A DNA stretch of 64,000 bases from Pelecanus crispus (taxonomy: Eukaryota; Chordata; Aves; Pelecaniformes; Pelecanidae). Below the pieces are notes generated by a model. That model was not told where the DNA came from, searched no databases, and saw only the letters and a list, made by a program, of their open reading frames with translations. This document shows positions 55,701 through 63,149 of the stretch, piece by piece. Numbering within the stretch: the first letter of the stretch is position 1; each line of letters starts with the position of its first letter. A program made the position numbers and the translations under genes. The stretch is from NCBI RefSeq assembly GCF_030463565.1, contig NC_134676.1:31311228-31375227 (forward strand), read 5' to 3'.

Positions 55701-57085
55701 TCCCTCAACCTGCTGGCAGCACTCCTCCTAATGCAGCCCAGGATCCAATTAGCCACCTTTGCCACAAGGGCACATTGCTAGCCCATGTTCAACTCTGATC
55801 ACCAGGAGCCCCAGGGCCTTTTCTGCAAAGCTGCTTTCCTCCAGCATGTACTAGTGTATAGAGTTGTACCCCCACATGTGTGGGACATTGCATTTCTCCT
55901 TGTTGAACTTCATGAGGTTTCTGTCAGCCCGTTTCGGTCCCTCTGGAGGGCAGCATGACTCTCTGGTGTATCAAGCACCCCTCCCAGTCATCGTTAAACT
56001 TACTGATGGTACACTCTGCCCCAACACCCAGATCATCAACGAAGCTGTTTGTCCCGGTTTCAGCTGGCATAGAGTTAATTTTCTTCCTAGTAGCTAGCAT
56101 AGTGCTGTGTTTTGGATTTAGTACGAGTAGAATGTTGATAACACACTGATGTTTTAGTTATTGCTAAGTACTGCTTATGCTAGTCAAGGCCTTTTCAGCT
56201 TCCCATGCTCTGCCAGGTGCACAAGAAACTGGGAGGGGGCACAGCCAGAATAGTTGATCCAAACTGACCAAAGGGCTATTCTATACCATATGGTGTCATG
56301 CTCAGTATATAAACTGGGGGGGGTTGGCCGGGGGAGCAGCGATTGCTGCTCAGGAACTGTCTGGGTATCGGTCAGCGGGTGGTGAGCAATTGCATCGTGC
56401 ACCACTTGCTTTGTATATTATTATTATCATTATTATTATATTGTTATTATTATCATTACTATTTTACTTTATTTCAGTTATTAAACTGTTCTTATCTCAA
56501 CCCAGGAGTGTTTCTCACTCTTACTCCTCCGAGTCTCTCCCCAGCCCCATTGGGGTAGGGAGAGTGAGTGAGCCACTGCATGGTGCTTAGTTGCTGGCTG
56601 GGGCTGAACCACGACACCGTTGAACATGACTACACCCAGTGTTGACTCCTGGGGTACACTAGTAGTTACTGGCCTCCACCTAGATTTTGTGCCACTGATT
56701 ACCACTCTCTGGGCCCAGCCATTCAGCCAGTTTTCAATCTACCTCACCGTCTGCTCATCCAGCCCATAACTCATCAGCACCTCTGCAAGGATCATATGGG
56801 AGACAGTGTCAAAAGCCTTACAGTAGTCCTTGTAGACAACATCCACTTCTCTTCACTCATCTATCAAGCTAGTAATTTCATAAGTTTACCAGGATAAAAA
56901 ATGAAGTTCAAACATGCCTGTGCACCACAATAATCACTGAGCCAGGACTCCTATTAAGGAAGCTTTGCCTATTAAGGAAGCTTTGCCTTCTTACCTTTTT
57001 TAAATTTCTTTTTCCCGTGTGGCACTTTTCCACGAGGTGCTTTTCCACTTTTCCCCACAAACTTCTTTTTACCCCTGGCTTCCAT
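28619..57085 (-). CDS. PUM3: PUM3 (KIAA0020 / PUF-A), Puf6-family pumilio-repeat nucleolar protein, 17 coding exons
   Basis: Seventeen coding exons, all with GT-AG introns and consistent phases, sum to 1914 bases, giving 637 residues plus TAG; human PUM3 is 648. Exons in transcript order: 57085-56995, 54539-54357, 52484-52349, 50689-50614, 49840-49747, 49532-49466, 48909-48735, 47009-46906, 46398-46320, 44588-44490, 43344-43291, 41770-41690, 37604-37462, 36756-36534, 35460-35373, 33472-33382, 28748-28619. The first about 110 residues are lysine-rich and disordered (nuclear/nucleolar targeting). From about residue 120 on is the Puf array, with helices such as [42 protein letters not shown] and [11 protein letters not shown]. 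Known of the family: PUM3 and yeast Puf6 form an L-shaped array of 11 Puf repeats that binds nucleic acid with little sequence preference, acts in the nucleolus in large-subunit rRNA processing, and has a reported PARP1 interaction. No frameshift or stop was found. Confidence 0.97.
28953..29404 (-). mobile_element. Ancient degenerate CR1 3' fragment in PUM3 intron 16
   Basis: Read on the minus strand, this matches the general layout of a CR1 3' region (read from +: GACTGGAAGGAACTGCAGAA near the tail, then GGCTGCTCAGGGCTTCACCC, then a line around CCCTCCACTGAACTCGCTCC). Codons are badly decayed. It lies about 200 bases upstream of the last PUM3 exon and is in the same orientation as PUM3. Confidence 0.75.
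33382..33472 (-). CDS. PUM3: PUM3 coding exon 16
   Basis: Encodes residues 565-594 with [20 protein letters not shown] and then AIILC, the counterpart of human TLVEHVGMKNLKSWASVNRG. Acceptor TACAG, donor GTATGT. Confidence 0.96.
35373..35460 (-). CDS. PUM3: PUM3 coding exon 15
   Basis: Encodes residues 536-564 with [20 protein letters not shown], a highly conserved Puf repeat. Acceptor AAAG after a pyrimidine stretch, donor GTATGT, phase 1 exit. Confidence 0.96.
36534..36756 (-). CDS. PUM3: PUM3 coding exon 14
   Basis: The longest coding exon (residues 461-535), with [20 protein letters not shown], the EEL region and PGGRDGQ, corresponding to the human RRRELLESISPALLSYL block. Acceptor ATCAG, donor GTAATG, phase 0 exit. 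Confidence 0.96.
37462..37604 (-). CDS. PUM3: PUM3 coding exon 13
   Basis: Encodes residues 414-460 with [17 protein letters not shown] and GDGNAY. Acceptor TACAG, donor GTAACA. The intron before it (37605-41689) contains the G20 tract near 39.6 kb. Confidence 0.96.
39578..39622 (+). repeat. (GA)n-G20-(AG)n tract
   Basis: Five GA units, an uninterrupted run of 20 G (39588-39607), then AG units, all in PUM3 intron 12. On the transcribed (pre-mRNA) strand this is a C20 run. Confidence 0.9.
41690..41770 (-). CDS. PUM3: PUM3 coding exon 12
   Basis: A 27-codon exon (residues 387-413) with [19 protein letters not shown], a Puf repeat. Acceptor TGCAG, donor GTAAGT, phase 0 at both ends. Confidence 0.96.
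43291..43344 (-). CDS. PUM3: PUM3 coding exon 11
   Basis: An 18-codon exon (residues 369-386) reading [18 protein letters not shown]. Acceptor GATAG, donor GTGAGT, phase 0 at both ends, so skipping it would keep the frame. Confidence 0.95.
43615..43635 (+). repeat. G-rich run, possible G-quadruplex
   Basis: Three G runs of four, seven and four with single T spacers, followed some 45 bases later by CCCC runs. Lies in PUM3 intron 10, near exon 11. Confidence 0.5.
44490..44588 (-). CDS. PUM3: PUM3 coding exon 10
   Basis: Exactly 33 codons (residues 336-368), including [19 protein letters not shown], one of the most conserved Puf repeats of the family. Acceptor CTCAG, donor GTATTG, phase 0 at both ends. 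Confidence 0.97.
45034..45078 (+). repeat. Direct repeat, 17 bp
   Basis: CAGGTGATGTTATAAAT occurs at 45034-45050 and again at 45062-45078, in PUM3 intron 9. Short local duplication. Confidence 0.85.
46320..46398 (-). CDS. PUM3: PUM3 coding exon 9
   Basis: Encodes residues 309-335 with [20 protein letters not shown], a Puf helix pair matching human. Acceptor TACAG, donor GTAAGT, phase 0 exit. Confidence 0.96.
46906..47009 (-). CDS. PUM3: PUM3 coding exon 8
   Basis: Encodes residues 275-308, with [12 protein letters not shown] and [10 protein letters not shown]. The first five residues differ from human (TPVVP against SADHR), the least conserved exon start in the Puf region. Donor GTAAGG. Confidence 0.95.
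48735..48909 (-). CDS. PUM3: PUM3 coding exon 7
   Basis: Encodes residues 216-274, including [18 protein letters not shown] and [17 protein letters not shown], nearly identical to human. Acceptor AACAG, donor GTGACC, phase 0 exit. Confidence 0.96.
49466..49532 (-). CDS. PUM3: PUM3 coding exon 6
   Basis: Encodes residues 194-215 with [15 protein letters not shown], a second clear Puf helix. Acceptor TCTAG after a long pyrimidine tract, donor GTGAGT. Confidence 0.96.
49747..49840 (-). CDS. PUM3: PUM3 coding exon 5
   Basis: Encodes residues 163-193, beginning [19 protein letters not shown], a Puf repeat very close to the human sequence. Acceptor TGTAG, donor GTAATT, phase 1 exit. Confidence 0.96.
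50614..50689 (-). CDS. PUM3: PUM3 coding exon 4
   Basis: Encodes residues 137-162, including [11 protein letters not shown], the counterpart of human LQKLIQGKIKT. Acceptor TGTAG; of two possible donors, GTAAGA at 50613 is better and keeps phase 0 with the next exon. Confidence 0.94.
51168..52077 (+). mobile_element. CR1 3' fragment, antisense to PUM3, in intron 3
   Basis: Plus-strand CR1 beginning at the catalytic box of the reverse transcriptase ([11 protein letters not shown]) and running through [45 protein letters not shown] and [17 protein letters not shown], to a tail with GGTCTTTTCCAACCTAAACG and GATTCTATG. The frame changes twice (between about 51360 and 51395, and near 51570), so it is a dead copy. 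It is a different CR1 lineage from the 19.5 kb copy, judging by the residues around the catalytic box (LGGSVNL against LSGAVDM). Confidence 0.95.
52349..52484 (-). CDS. PUM3: PUM3 coding exon 3
   Basis: Encodes residues 92-136 and carries [11 protein letters not shown], matching the conserved KKPKW-DFKKK block before the Puf array, then the first helix containing [13 protein letters not shown]. Acceptor TTCAG, donor GTAATA. Confidence 0.95.
54357..54539 (-). CDS. PUM3: PUM3 coding exon 2
   Basis: Encodes residues 31-91, a basic disordered segment that includes [17 protein letters not shown], close to the human KQFKNKQQ motif and likely part of the nucleolar localisation signal. Acceptor AATAG, donor GTGAGC, phase 1 on both sides. 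Confidence 0.93.
55164..56049 (-). mobile_element. CR1 3' portion (part 1 of a copy split by an LTR), in PUM3 intron 1
   Basis: The tail begins at 55164 with GAATCACAGAATGACTGAGG and GGTTGGAAGGGACCTCTTG, and the sequence continues as decayed reverse-transcriptase C-terminal region in minus orientation. It stops at the LTR boundary and resumes at 56622. Confidence 0.93.
56050..56616 (+). mobile_element. Solo LTR of an avian endogenous retrovirus, nested in CR1
   Basis: A 567-base element starting TGTCCCGG and ending ACGACA (TG...CA). It contains a TATA box (about 56305-56313, TATATAAA), an ATT/TAT-rich stretch, and an ATTAAA polyadenylation signal (56480-56485) in the expected order for plus orientation. 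It is flanked by five-base duplications, CTGTT (56045-56049) and CCGTT (56617-56621), differing by one CpG-type change. No internal retroviral genes are present, so it is a recombination remnant. It resembles the common bird LTRs with this start and end; I cannot name the family with certainty. Confidence 0.9.
56305..56313 (+). promoter_or_regulatory. TATA box of the solo LTR
   Basis: TATATAAA-type sequence about 255 bases into the LTR, followed by a G-rich stretch; the usual place for the LTR core promoter. It points away from PUM3 transcription. Confidence 0.6.
56622..56882 (-). mobile_element. CR1 portion (part 2, 5' side) after the LTR
   Basis: Continues the 55164-56049 CR1 without loss once the LTR and one duplication copy are removed. 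Read on +, it holds the segment leading back into the reverse-transcriptase core, with GTGTCAAAAGCCTTACAGTA (the KAFDT region). It is 5'-truncated near 56882. Confidence 0.9.
56951..56986 (+). repeat. Perfect 18-bp tandem duplication beside the PUM3 exon donor
   Basis: The 18-mer CTATTAAGGAAGCTTTGC occurs twice in a row (56951-56968 and 56969-56986). It lies 8 to 44 bases inside PUM3 intron 1, counted from the donor at 56994. Confidence 0.95.
56995..57085 (-). CDS. PUM3: PUM3 coding exon 1
   Basis: Encodes residues 1-30 plus one base, starting MEARGKKKF and rich in lysine. The ATG lies only 10 bases inside the exon. Just upstream (57096-57112) is a pyrimidine-rich CAG acceptor, so a separate untranslated first exon must precede it. 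The donor is GTAAG. An 18-bp tandem duplication lies 8 bases into the following intron. Confidence 0.93.
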
Positions 57086-57099
57086 TGTGGCAACACTGC

Positions 57100-57950
57100 A
57101 AAGGGAGCAAGAGACAGCATTACCGGACCACCGTGGCTCCCTTGCTAACGATGTGAGGAAAAGACAGCCTGCGCCTCCCGGAACACAGGTTAACACACCT
57201 GACGGAGTTAAACCCTTCTCAGTGGCGGTCGCCCGTCCCCTAGGTGGGCGGTGAGGGACCAGAGGAGGTCGCCCACGGGCCAGTCAGCACGGAAGCTCAG
57301 CTAGGCAAGACCGCGGCTCACGGGGCCTGTGCAGCTGAGGCCGCGGCCCCGGCCCCGCTCGCCAGGGATCCCCAGACCAGGCCCAGTGACAGCGCCCGGG
57401 AGGAAGCAGCACGCCGCCGACCCGCACCCGGGCGCGGGAGGCCACGACGTGTGGGTTCTCCACGGGAAACCCACCCACGTCCGTCCGTCCGTCAGTCGCC
57501 AGCCGCGCCGCTCGACTCACACGTGCCGCGCCACCCGCGCTTTGCGGCCCCCTCCGGCGGACGCGACTCCCCATTGGCCCGCCTGGCCGCCGCTGCGCGA
57601 CAGTGCCGAAGCAGCGTGCCGTAAAGCGCCGCGCAGAAGGCGAAAGGCGCCACGCTTTTCCTCCAGCGTCCTCTCTCCGGCCCTTGGCGGCCGCGGGTGC
57701 CGAGCCGAAGTCGCCTCCATCCACCTCGGGATCCTCCGTAGCCGTTCCCGTTTGTGTAGACTCACCCCGGAGCCCTAGAAAGGGCGAACTGCGGTGAGGA
57801 GAGGCCCCATCCCCTTCCCCGTGCTCCTGACTTTGCCTTCTGCCTGCCCCTCCGCCGGGCCTGCAGCTAGACCTGCAGGCCTGCCGCCATCTTCTCGAGC
57901 GCGGTGTGCCCAGTGCCCAGCATAAGTAAGATCCTGGCTTGAACATAGGG
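57100..57950. promoter_or_regulatory. CpG island, likely PUM3 promoter and untranslated first exon
   Basis: A block of dense CpG and high GC within otherwise AT-rich sequence, directly upstream of the PUM3 start. The CAG acceptor at 57096 means an untranslated exon lies here. Minus-strand donor candidates are CAG|GTGTGT near 57200 (intron only about 105 bases) and GG|GTGAGT at 57765. Long overlapping open frames here are expected from GC richness and are not proposed as genes. It may be bidirectional; the sequence cannot show that. Confidence 0.75.
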
Positions 57951-57959
57951 TAACGTACC

Positions 57960-58640
57960 AGAGTACAGATTAAGTAGCGATGATGCTGGAGAGCACCAGG
58001 TGGAGCTGTTACTTCAAGACGATGCAGACAAGACTAGTCGCGTGAAACGTTAGTGTCAAGTGTGTTTTCATATTCGGGTGTTCAATAAAGTCATCGCTTC
58101 CGAATGGAAAGGGGATCCGTGTTCATAAATGTGGTAATTATTACACTTGTGTGATTACAGTACCTCGGACAGGAAGTCAGACCATAGTAAATATTTATGT
58201 AATGCCACCCATTGCATATTTGATTAAAGAAGTGATGCAGAGAGAAATTATTCGGTGGAGCAAAGCTTTTCCTTCAGTACAGCCGGTGATAGTACTGTTT
58301 CTTTTATTTGTCTCCTGGGAAGCATGTAGCAGTGATTTCCAAAATAGAACAGGCATAGGCAGGATTATGGTTTTTAGTTTTCCCCCTCCTCGAAATGTTA
58401 ACATTATGCCTGTCAAAATTAAGTGAATATTGTGTGTTTTAAAGAGAGTGGGGGAGAAAGGGTGTGTACTTTGAGGCATGGCTTAAGTCAAGGGGCATAA
58501 TACCACAAGTTTGCATGATCCCACAATCCAATTGCTTTGCTTCAGTGTTTGGAACGACCTCTGTAGATATTTGAGGTAAGTCTATTTTACACACTAATGA
58601 CATTTTCCAGTTTTTTGGTGGTTTCTTTTCAAGAATGACC
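57960..58640. other. Non-coding sequence beyond the CpG island
   Basis: AT-rich, no gene recognised. An AATAAA occurs at 58084-58089 on + with no visible gene before it. Confidence 0.6.
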
Positions 58641-58778
58641 AGCCGGGTTAGCTCAGTTGGTTAGAACATGGTGCTAATAACGCCAAGTTCACAGGTTCAA
58701 TCCCTGCTTACTGCAGGGGGGTTGGGCTCGATCTCTCAAGGTCCCTTCCAACCCAAAGCATTCTATGATTCTATGAAT
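58641..58778 (+). mobile_element. tRNA-Ile-derived SINE with a CR1 tail (TguSINE1-like)
   Basis: The head copies tRNA-Ile(AAT): a perfect A box TAGCTCAGTTGG (58649-58660), anticodon AAT at 58676-58678 in GGTGCTAATAACGCC, and B box GGTTCAATCC (58694-58703), which has lost the CpG of the consensus. From about 58718 it becomes a CR1 3' end, with TCAAGGTCCCTTCCAACCC and the tail TTCTATGATTCTATGA. Known: TguSINE1 of passerines is a tRNA-Ile/CR1 chimera moved by CR1 machinery. The acceptor stem has an extra G and the arms are mutated, so it is not a working tRNA. Confidence 0.9.
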
Positions 58779-60685
58779 TAAGACCATGATCAATTAAGAC
58801 ATTAGAAAATATATTGCTGTGTTCAGCTTGGTTGCTATAACACAAACATCTTCCAGAGGATAAACAAATGAAATTTTTGAATGTCAGGCAGAGATTTCAA
58901 GTCAACCAGCTTACAGGTTCAAGCATGTGTCTTTCATAACAAAATAATGAAGGGTTCCTTAAAGGTCTTCAGGTACCTTAAAACAGGCTGTAATTATAGA
59001 AGATAGTTGTTGACCTAATCACATCTCCAGGATATTCCCAAGTGTGTTCATAGTCAAGTTTCAGCAGAGATGTTTTAATGTCTCTTTTTTATGTCTGTTT
59101 TATCTCTCTTCTGGACAGTGTTTTGATTCCATGGAGATAAAAATTATTAAAAAAACCAAAAGGTAAAAATTCAGAAAATTGAATTTCTAATTTGTGAACA
59201 AGATGTGTAATGTTGAAACTCAATAGTACCAGTCTGTCTCTCTAATGAAAGCCTCATCTCAAGATCAAGTTTTACATTTGGATTCTTCTAAAATTGTGTC
59301 TTACTCACATAATTGTGTATTACTCCTTCAGCATGACGTTTCCAACTTGGTATCCCAAACATGTTTTTGGATACCCTTGAAAATGTGATTCTGACAACGG
59401 GTTTTTTAAACAGAAAGAAGGATCATGCTCTTTGGACAGCAAAAATGAGCAGTAAGCATTCCAAGAGCAAGAAGCGTGTTTCACTGAATAGTCATAGGCT
59501 GGATAAGATCATCATGAAGCGTCTACAGCCTTTTCTTCTTTCACACAGTGCATCCATGTCTGTTCTGATTTGTCGGTGGAATAAATTTGTATAGTAGTAT
59601 CGGAAGCAGTGCTAGCATACTTGCACTTAGGGCCGGTCCCTGATGTGGCACTTTTCTGGCATTGGCTTCCAGCTCAAGGAGAGCTATGGTGAATTCAGTA
59701 GTGCTGAATGCCGTACCACTTTACTTCTTAGCAGACTTTGAAGAAATAAGAGCTGTGGTAAGTACAACAGGAAGTTTAAAAATGACATCTCACATTTTAC
59801 ATGAAGATTCACAAAAGTGTGACAGTATGTCTACTTACGTGTCCTAGCTGAAACAATAATCCTGTAGTGTCTGTAGTAAAGAAGTCAATGAAATTTAAAA
59901 AAAAAAGTAGCCTGGTTTTTATTCATTACTTTGTTAACAGCACATTCATGTGATCATTTTCACATCTAAAAAAATATTTCAGCTCTGTGACAATACATGT
60001 GGACTTTGTATTAAGGCAGCTGTAGTGAAGACTTCACTGGAGGAGTGCTGTCTACTGCCTTGGTCAGGACTGCTCTGCTCACATCAGTGAGCCTCCTTTG
60101 ACAAGACATCTGAAGGTGCAAAGCTGTAAGAAAGGTGGAGTGTAGCCACAGCCATAAGCTGACTGTTCCTGCTACCAAGGCAGCAGGAGAAAACTACCAC
60201 AGAAGTCAGGTAAAACTGCATCATTTGATTTTCATTGGTGAATGGTTACTGAAGGTACATTCTCAGTTTCTGAAGACAGCTATATGTACCTTGTCTAAGA
60301 CTTAGTATTTTATAGCTTACATTATTTGTGGAGAAGTAGGCAGTTCTGCTGTCCTTGTAAATGGATTGATCACCAGGAGATCTCTGGAGAGAGCACTACT
60401 CTTGCAGAGCCTTTCAGTTCATTTTCTCCTTCTACACTTCCTACAGATAGAAAACTTCCTTTTTTAATCTTTCTTGTCATCACAACACAGGCCTCTGACC
60501 TACAGACACAGCCGAAGCCATTTGCATCTCTGCTGCTCCCGTTGCAGTGTGCTAAAGACCTTTTCTCTATTGCTTTTTAGGCAATGCAGGAAAGATTGTT
60601 AGTCAGCAACACTGGGTATGCTTCACTCTGACTAAGTATAGCCAACCCTTTCATATTGGAAAAAAAAAAACCAAACCTGAACATC

Positions 60686-60708
60686 TTTTTTTTTTTTTTT
60701 TTTTTTTT
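60686..60708 (+). repeat. T23 homopolymer
   Basis: Uninterrupted T run, preceded by an A10 run at about 60661-60670. It could be the poly-A tail of a minus-strand retrocopy, but the sequence above it matches nothing I recognise. Confidence 0.85.
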
Positions 60709-62378
60709 ACTATCAGCTTATGTATAGGCATAACTGAATTTTGCTGCCCAAAAGGATCCCCAAAGATCCAGATCTAAAGACAGGTTGGAACTGGTTGCTC
60801 CTGAGCGATGAGCAGTGGAGAGGCCACTTACTCCTGCTGCCATGCTGGAGCTGGAAAGGGTGGTGACAGCATGTAATGTTTTCATGAGTGACCATCCATT
60901 TCCTGGACTACACCATAGCCACGGAGGCAGCGGAACCACAGGTATTTCACTGCCCCCCACTGTCTACTGCCTGTTTTGCTTTTGCCTGTAGCTGCCTGCA
61001 AGCTTCTTGCATCATGATTTTTAATTTTCTGAGTGGTTTCATATCCAGTGCAATGTTCATTAAAAGTCAACTGAGTTGGAAAAGGTGGTGAGATGCAATT
61101 TTAAAGAAATGGTGAAATCTCAGTAGCAATTACAGCAGGTTACTCTGGGATATCTGGTTACATCGAGAACCACAACCTAATTTCAGTTGTGTTGTTTTAT
61201 TTCCTCACTTAGACTGTGTGAGAGAGGACTGAATTTCTGGTCATTTTCCAAAGTATAGAGACCTGGTAGAAGTGAAAGAGTGAAAGCGATTTAGCCACTG
61301 ATTCAGAAAAATAGAGGGCAGGCTTCCTGCCATCTTGATATTGCTCACTTGCTGTTGTTTGTAGTTTAATATACCTTCTAAGAGTTTCATCCACATGACA
61401 ACTTAAGTGAATTATATTTCCCTTTTTCCAAAGTTGGCTCAAAACACTCAGCTGCAGAGTCATTTGTTCTTATTTCTCAGCTCACTATTTTGAGGGTGGA
61501 TGGAGTGTGGCAAAGAACAGATTCTTAATGTGCGTGTCCTGGCACCAGTGTTCCTGGGAGAATTTCTGCAATCCTCTGAAATCCAGCGTTACAGTTGAAT
61601 GTTGTGAGTGAAGGCTGGCCTTTTTCTCTTGCATTGTGTTCCATATAAAGACTGTGAGTGCTCTTTGATCTACAGGTTTGCCAGACCAAGCCCTGCATTC
61701 CTAACAGATCTTGGGAAGGCACTATTCACTTCAAATTCTTGGGAAGTTCCACCTAAACTCTAGCAAAATGGGATCCATGTTCCTGCTCTCAGTATGCATT
61801 TACCAATTACCTATTAGCAAAGGAAAACTTGTTCTGTTGGGATTTTGGGTGGTGGTGTTTATTTTAAAGAAAGTACTATGTTCGGTTCTGTGCTGTTTCC
61901 TGAGTTGTGCTATTTCCTAAACTCAAGCATATTTCATGTTCTTTGGTACCATCCTCTTTTACTGCTGCTTTTATGAGTGTTACTGGATTAATGTAGATTT
62001 CAGGATCTCTGTCATGTTAGCCATGGCACCTCAGCATAGAAAACCACCCATAAAACTAAAAACAAGTTTCTGCTTCCCCTTCCACCACTGAAGAAGGGTT
62101 AGTTAGTGAAGAAATGTTAGACTAAAGCTTGCTTGGCATTTCTTCACAGATACTCAAAAATGTTCATTGTAGACCAAATTCAAATGAAAGGCACTGATCT
62201 GAAGTGAAAACGGAACAGTAGCTGTTGTGCAGAGGCCATTAAACGTAAGATTTAGTATTGTAAGTTCCAGTGCTGTTGAGCAATTCTTTGTTCACAGTAG
62301 TTTTTAATCATGATCCACTGGATGTCTGACCACTGACTGACCAGTTAGCTAAGGGACATCTAAAGTCTCCTGTAAATT

Positions 62379-62415
62379 AGGCTGAAGTCCCAGCAAAATC
62401 AGGCTGAAGTCCCAG
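62379..62415 (+). repeat. Direct repeat, 15 bp
   Basis: AGGCTGAAGTCCCAG at 62379-62393 and 62401-62415, a 22-base offset. Local duplication. Confidence 0.85.
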
Positions 62416-63105
62416 TTCAGTGTTGCCAGATATGCCTGACAGCTGGCCAACCTAGGGAGGGGCAGCCACTTTGAGAAAGACATTTTTATACTTCCCACTC
62501 CTTTGTCTTTGGTTTTCTTCACTTTACATTAGTTTCTTTTTCTTCTGTAAATATATGCATCTGAATATCACTAAAATCAGCATGGGTCAAGCCTGGTGAG
62601 CTGAACCAGAACGGTTAATGTCAGGTATTTGATACCCTCTTCGCTGTGTCCAGCAAGAAATGAATTTTTCTGCCTGCAGTCTCCTGTTGAACTGCTGTCC
62701 TCCATTCTACTGACTCTTCAGCTGCATCTTGGCAGTGTGTCTTTCCTCAGTTTTAGCTCTCAACTTGGATCAGTGCAGAGTTATAAATATGTGCGTTACC
62801 TAATCAAGAGTGAAAACCTGTATAGCACATGCCAAGGCTTAAAGAAGAATAAAATGCATACTGTCTGGAGACTTGTTTTCCAACCTCTAAATACCTTTCC
62901 CCCCCATCTCTTTTTTTCTTTTTTGCATCTTGAGAAAAAAGCACAACTTGTAGAAACTTAGCTAAGCAAATTAACACCAATTCCATTGTGTTTCACTGCA
63001 CTTAGATCCAGAGGCATCAAGATTGCTTTTGGATGTCATACTCATCATAAGTATTACAAAGAATGCTATCACAAAGATTTCTGTGGATCTAGAGCACACT
63101 ACTCT

Positions 63106-63149
63106 TAGCAACCACTATAGCAATAGCAACCACTATAGCAATAGTAACC
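63106..63149 (+). repeat. 18-bp tandem repeat, 2.4 copies
   Basis: TAGCAACCACTATAGCAA at 63106-63123 and 63124-63141, then a partial copy with one change to 63149. Confidence 0.9.

Noticed and set aside
57244-57946. Overlapping 126-220 codon frames on both strands
   Set aside because: They lie in the CpG island, where stop codons are rare by composition; arginine/proline/alanine-rich, without domains.
58641-58713. Functional tRNA-Ile gene
   Set aside because: An extra base in the acceptor stem, mutated B box and arms, and direct fusion to a CR1 tail show it is a SINE head.
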